6,406 nucleotides of DNA. Origin: an uncultured Oscillospiraceae bacterium. Its GTDB lineage: Bacteria; Bacillota; Clostridia; Oscillospirales; Oscillospiraceae. How positions within the stretch are numbered: the first letter of the stretch is position 1; every line of letters begins with the position of its first letter. This document shows positions 6,343 to 6,406 of this stretch, piece by piece. A program made the position numbers and the translations under genes. A model generated the notes under the pieces. That model did not search any database and was not told the DNA's origin. It saw nothing but the letters and a program-made list of their open reading frames with translations. The stretch lies in NCBI GenBank assembly GCA_934572355.1, contig CAKTKV010000092.1, positions 1 through 6,406 on the forward strand. The letters run 5' to 3'.

Positions 6343-6406
6343 ATGAGTGATAATACCGATTACGGCTTTGACCTTGATTCTATACTGGCGGAGTTTTCGT
6401 CGGACA
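6343..6406 (+). CDS. Start of an unidentified gene, cut by the window edge
   Basis: ATG at 6343 is preceded by AGAGGA with an 8-nt gap, a good ribosome binding site. Twenty-one codons are visible; they encode a hydrophilic, acidic start (MSDNTDYGFDLDSILAEF, then SSD). No signal peptide is seen. It is 22 nt downstream of the membrane-protein gene and probably cotranscribed with it. Too little is visible to assign a family. Confidence 0.7.
   Translation, partial: MSDNTDYGFDLDSILAEFSSD

Noticed and set aside
6317..6346. ATGA overlap start giving a nine-codon frame after the membrane-protein gene
   Set aside because: It stops after nine codons and lacks a suitable ribosome binding site; the ATG at 6343 has a good one.

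Overview
The window looks like chromosomal DNA of a fairly GC-rich member of the Clostridia; a gut-type Oscillospirales-like bacterium is my best guess. This is an inference. It rests on strong AGGAGG-type ribosome binding sites, textbook TTGACA/TATAAT promoters, frequent TTG/GTG starts, and protein sequences that read like clostridial families. No rRNA, tRNA, CRISPR array or insertion sequence was seen.

Left part (1 to about 4082, minus strand): a three-gene operon, read from right to left. It starts with a MarR-type regulator (4012-3512). Two ABC exporter half-transporters follow: 3549-1786, complete, and 1793 to the window edge, cut by the window just after its H-loop. The genes overlap (38 nt, then 8 nt), so translation is probably coupled. 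The pair has the asymmetry of heterodimeric exporters of the TM287/TM288, BmrCD and LmrCD type: the first subunit carries the degenerate catalytic residues and the second the intact ones. The regulator gene has a perfect consensus promoter, and a 26-bp inverted repeat overlaps its -10 box. The simplest reading is a self-repressing, ligand-inducible efflux operon.

Middle (4013-5544): a divergent intergenic region of about 200 bp drives the efflux operon to the left and one monocistronic gene to the right. The rightward gene (4209-5498) encodes an unusual two-domain protein: an endonuclease IV/xylose isomerase-type TIM barrel fused to a complete Nudix hydrolase domain. Its promoter overlaps a separate 10+10 bp inverted repeat, so it probably has its own repressor. 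A strong intrinsic terminator closes the unit.

Right part (5545-6406, plus strand): a new promoter with an extended -10 leads into a gene for a small membrane-anchored protein with an extracytoplasmic, possibly NTF2-like, domain. It is followed 22 nt later by the first 21 codons of another gene that runs out of the window. These two probably form an operon; their function is unknown.

The most interesting items are the TIM barrel-Nudix fusion with its own operator-like site, the promoter/operator of the efflux operon, and the cysteine-rich MarR regulator whose tail is encoded in the gene overlap.
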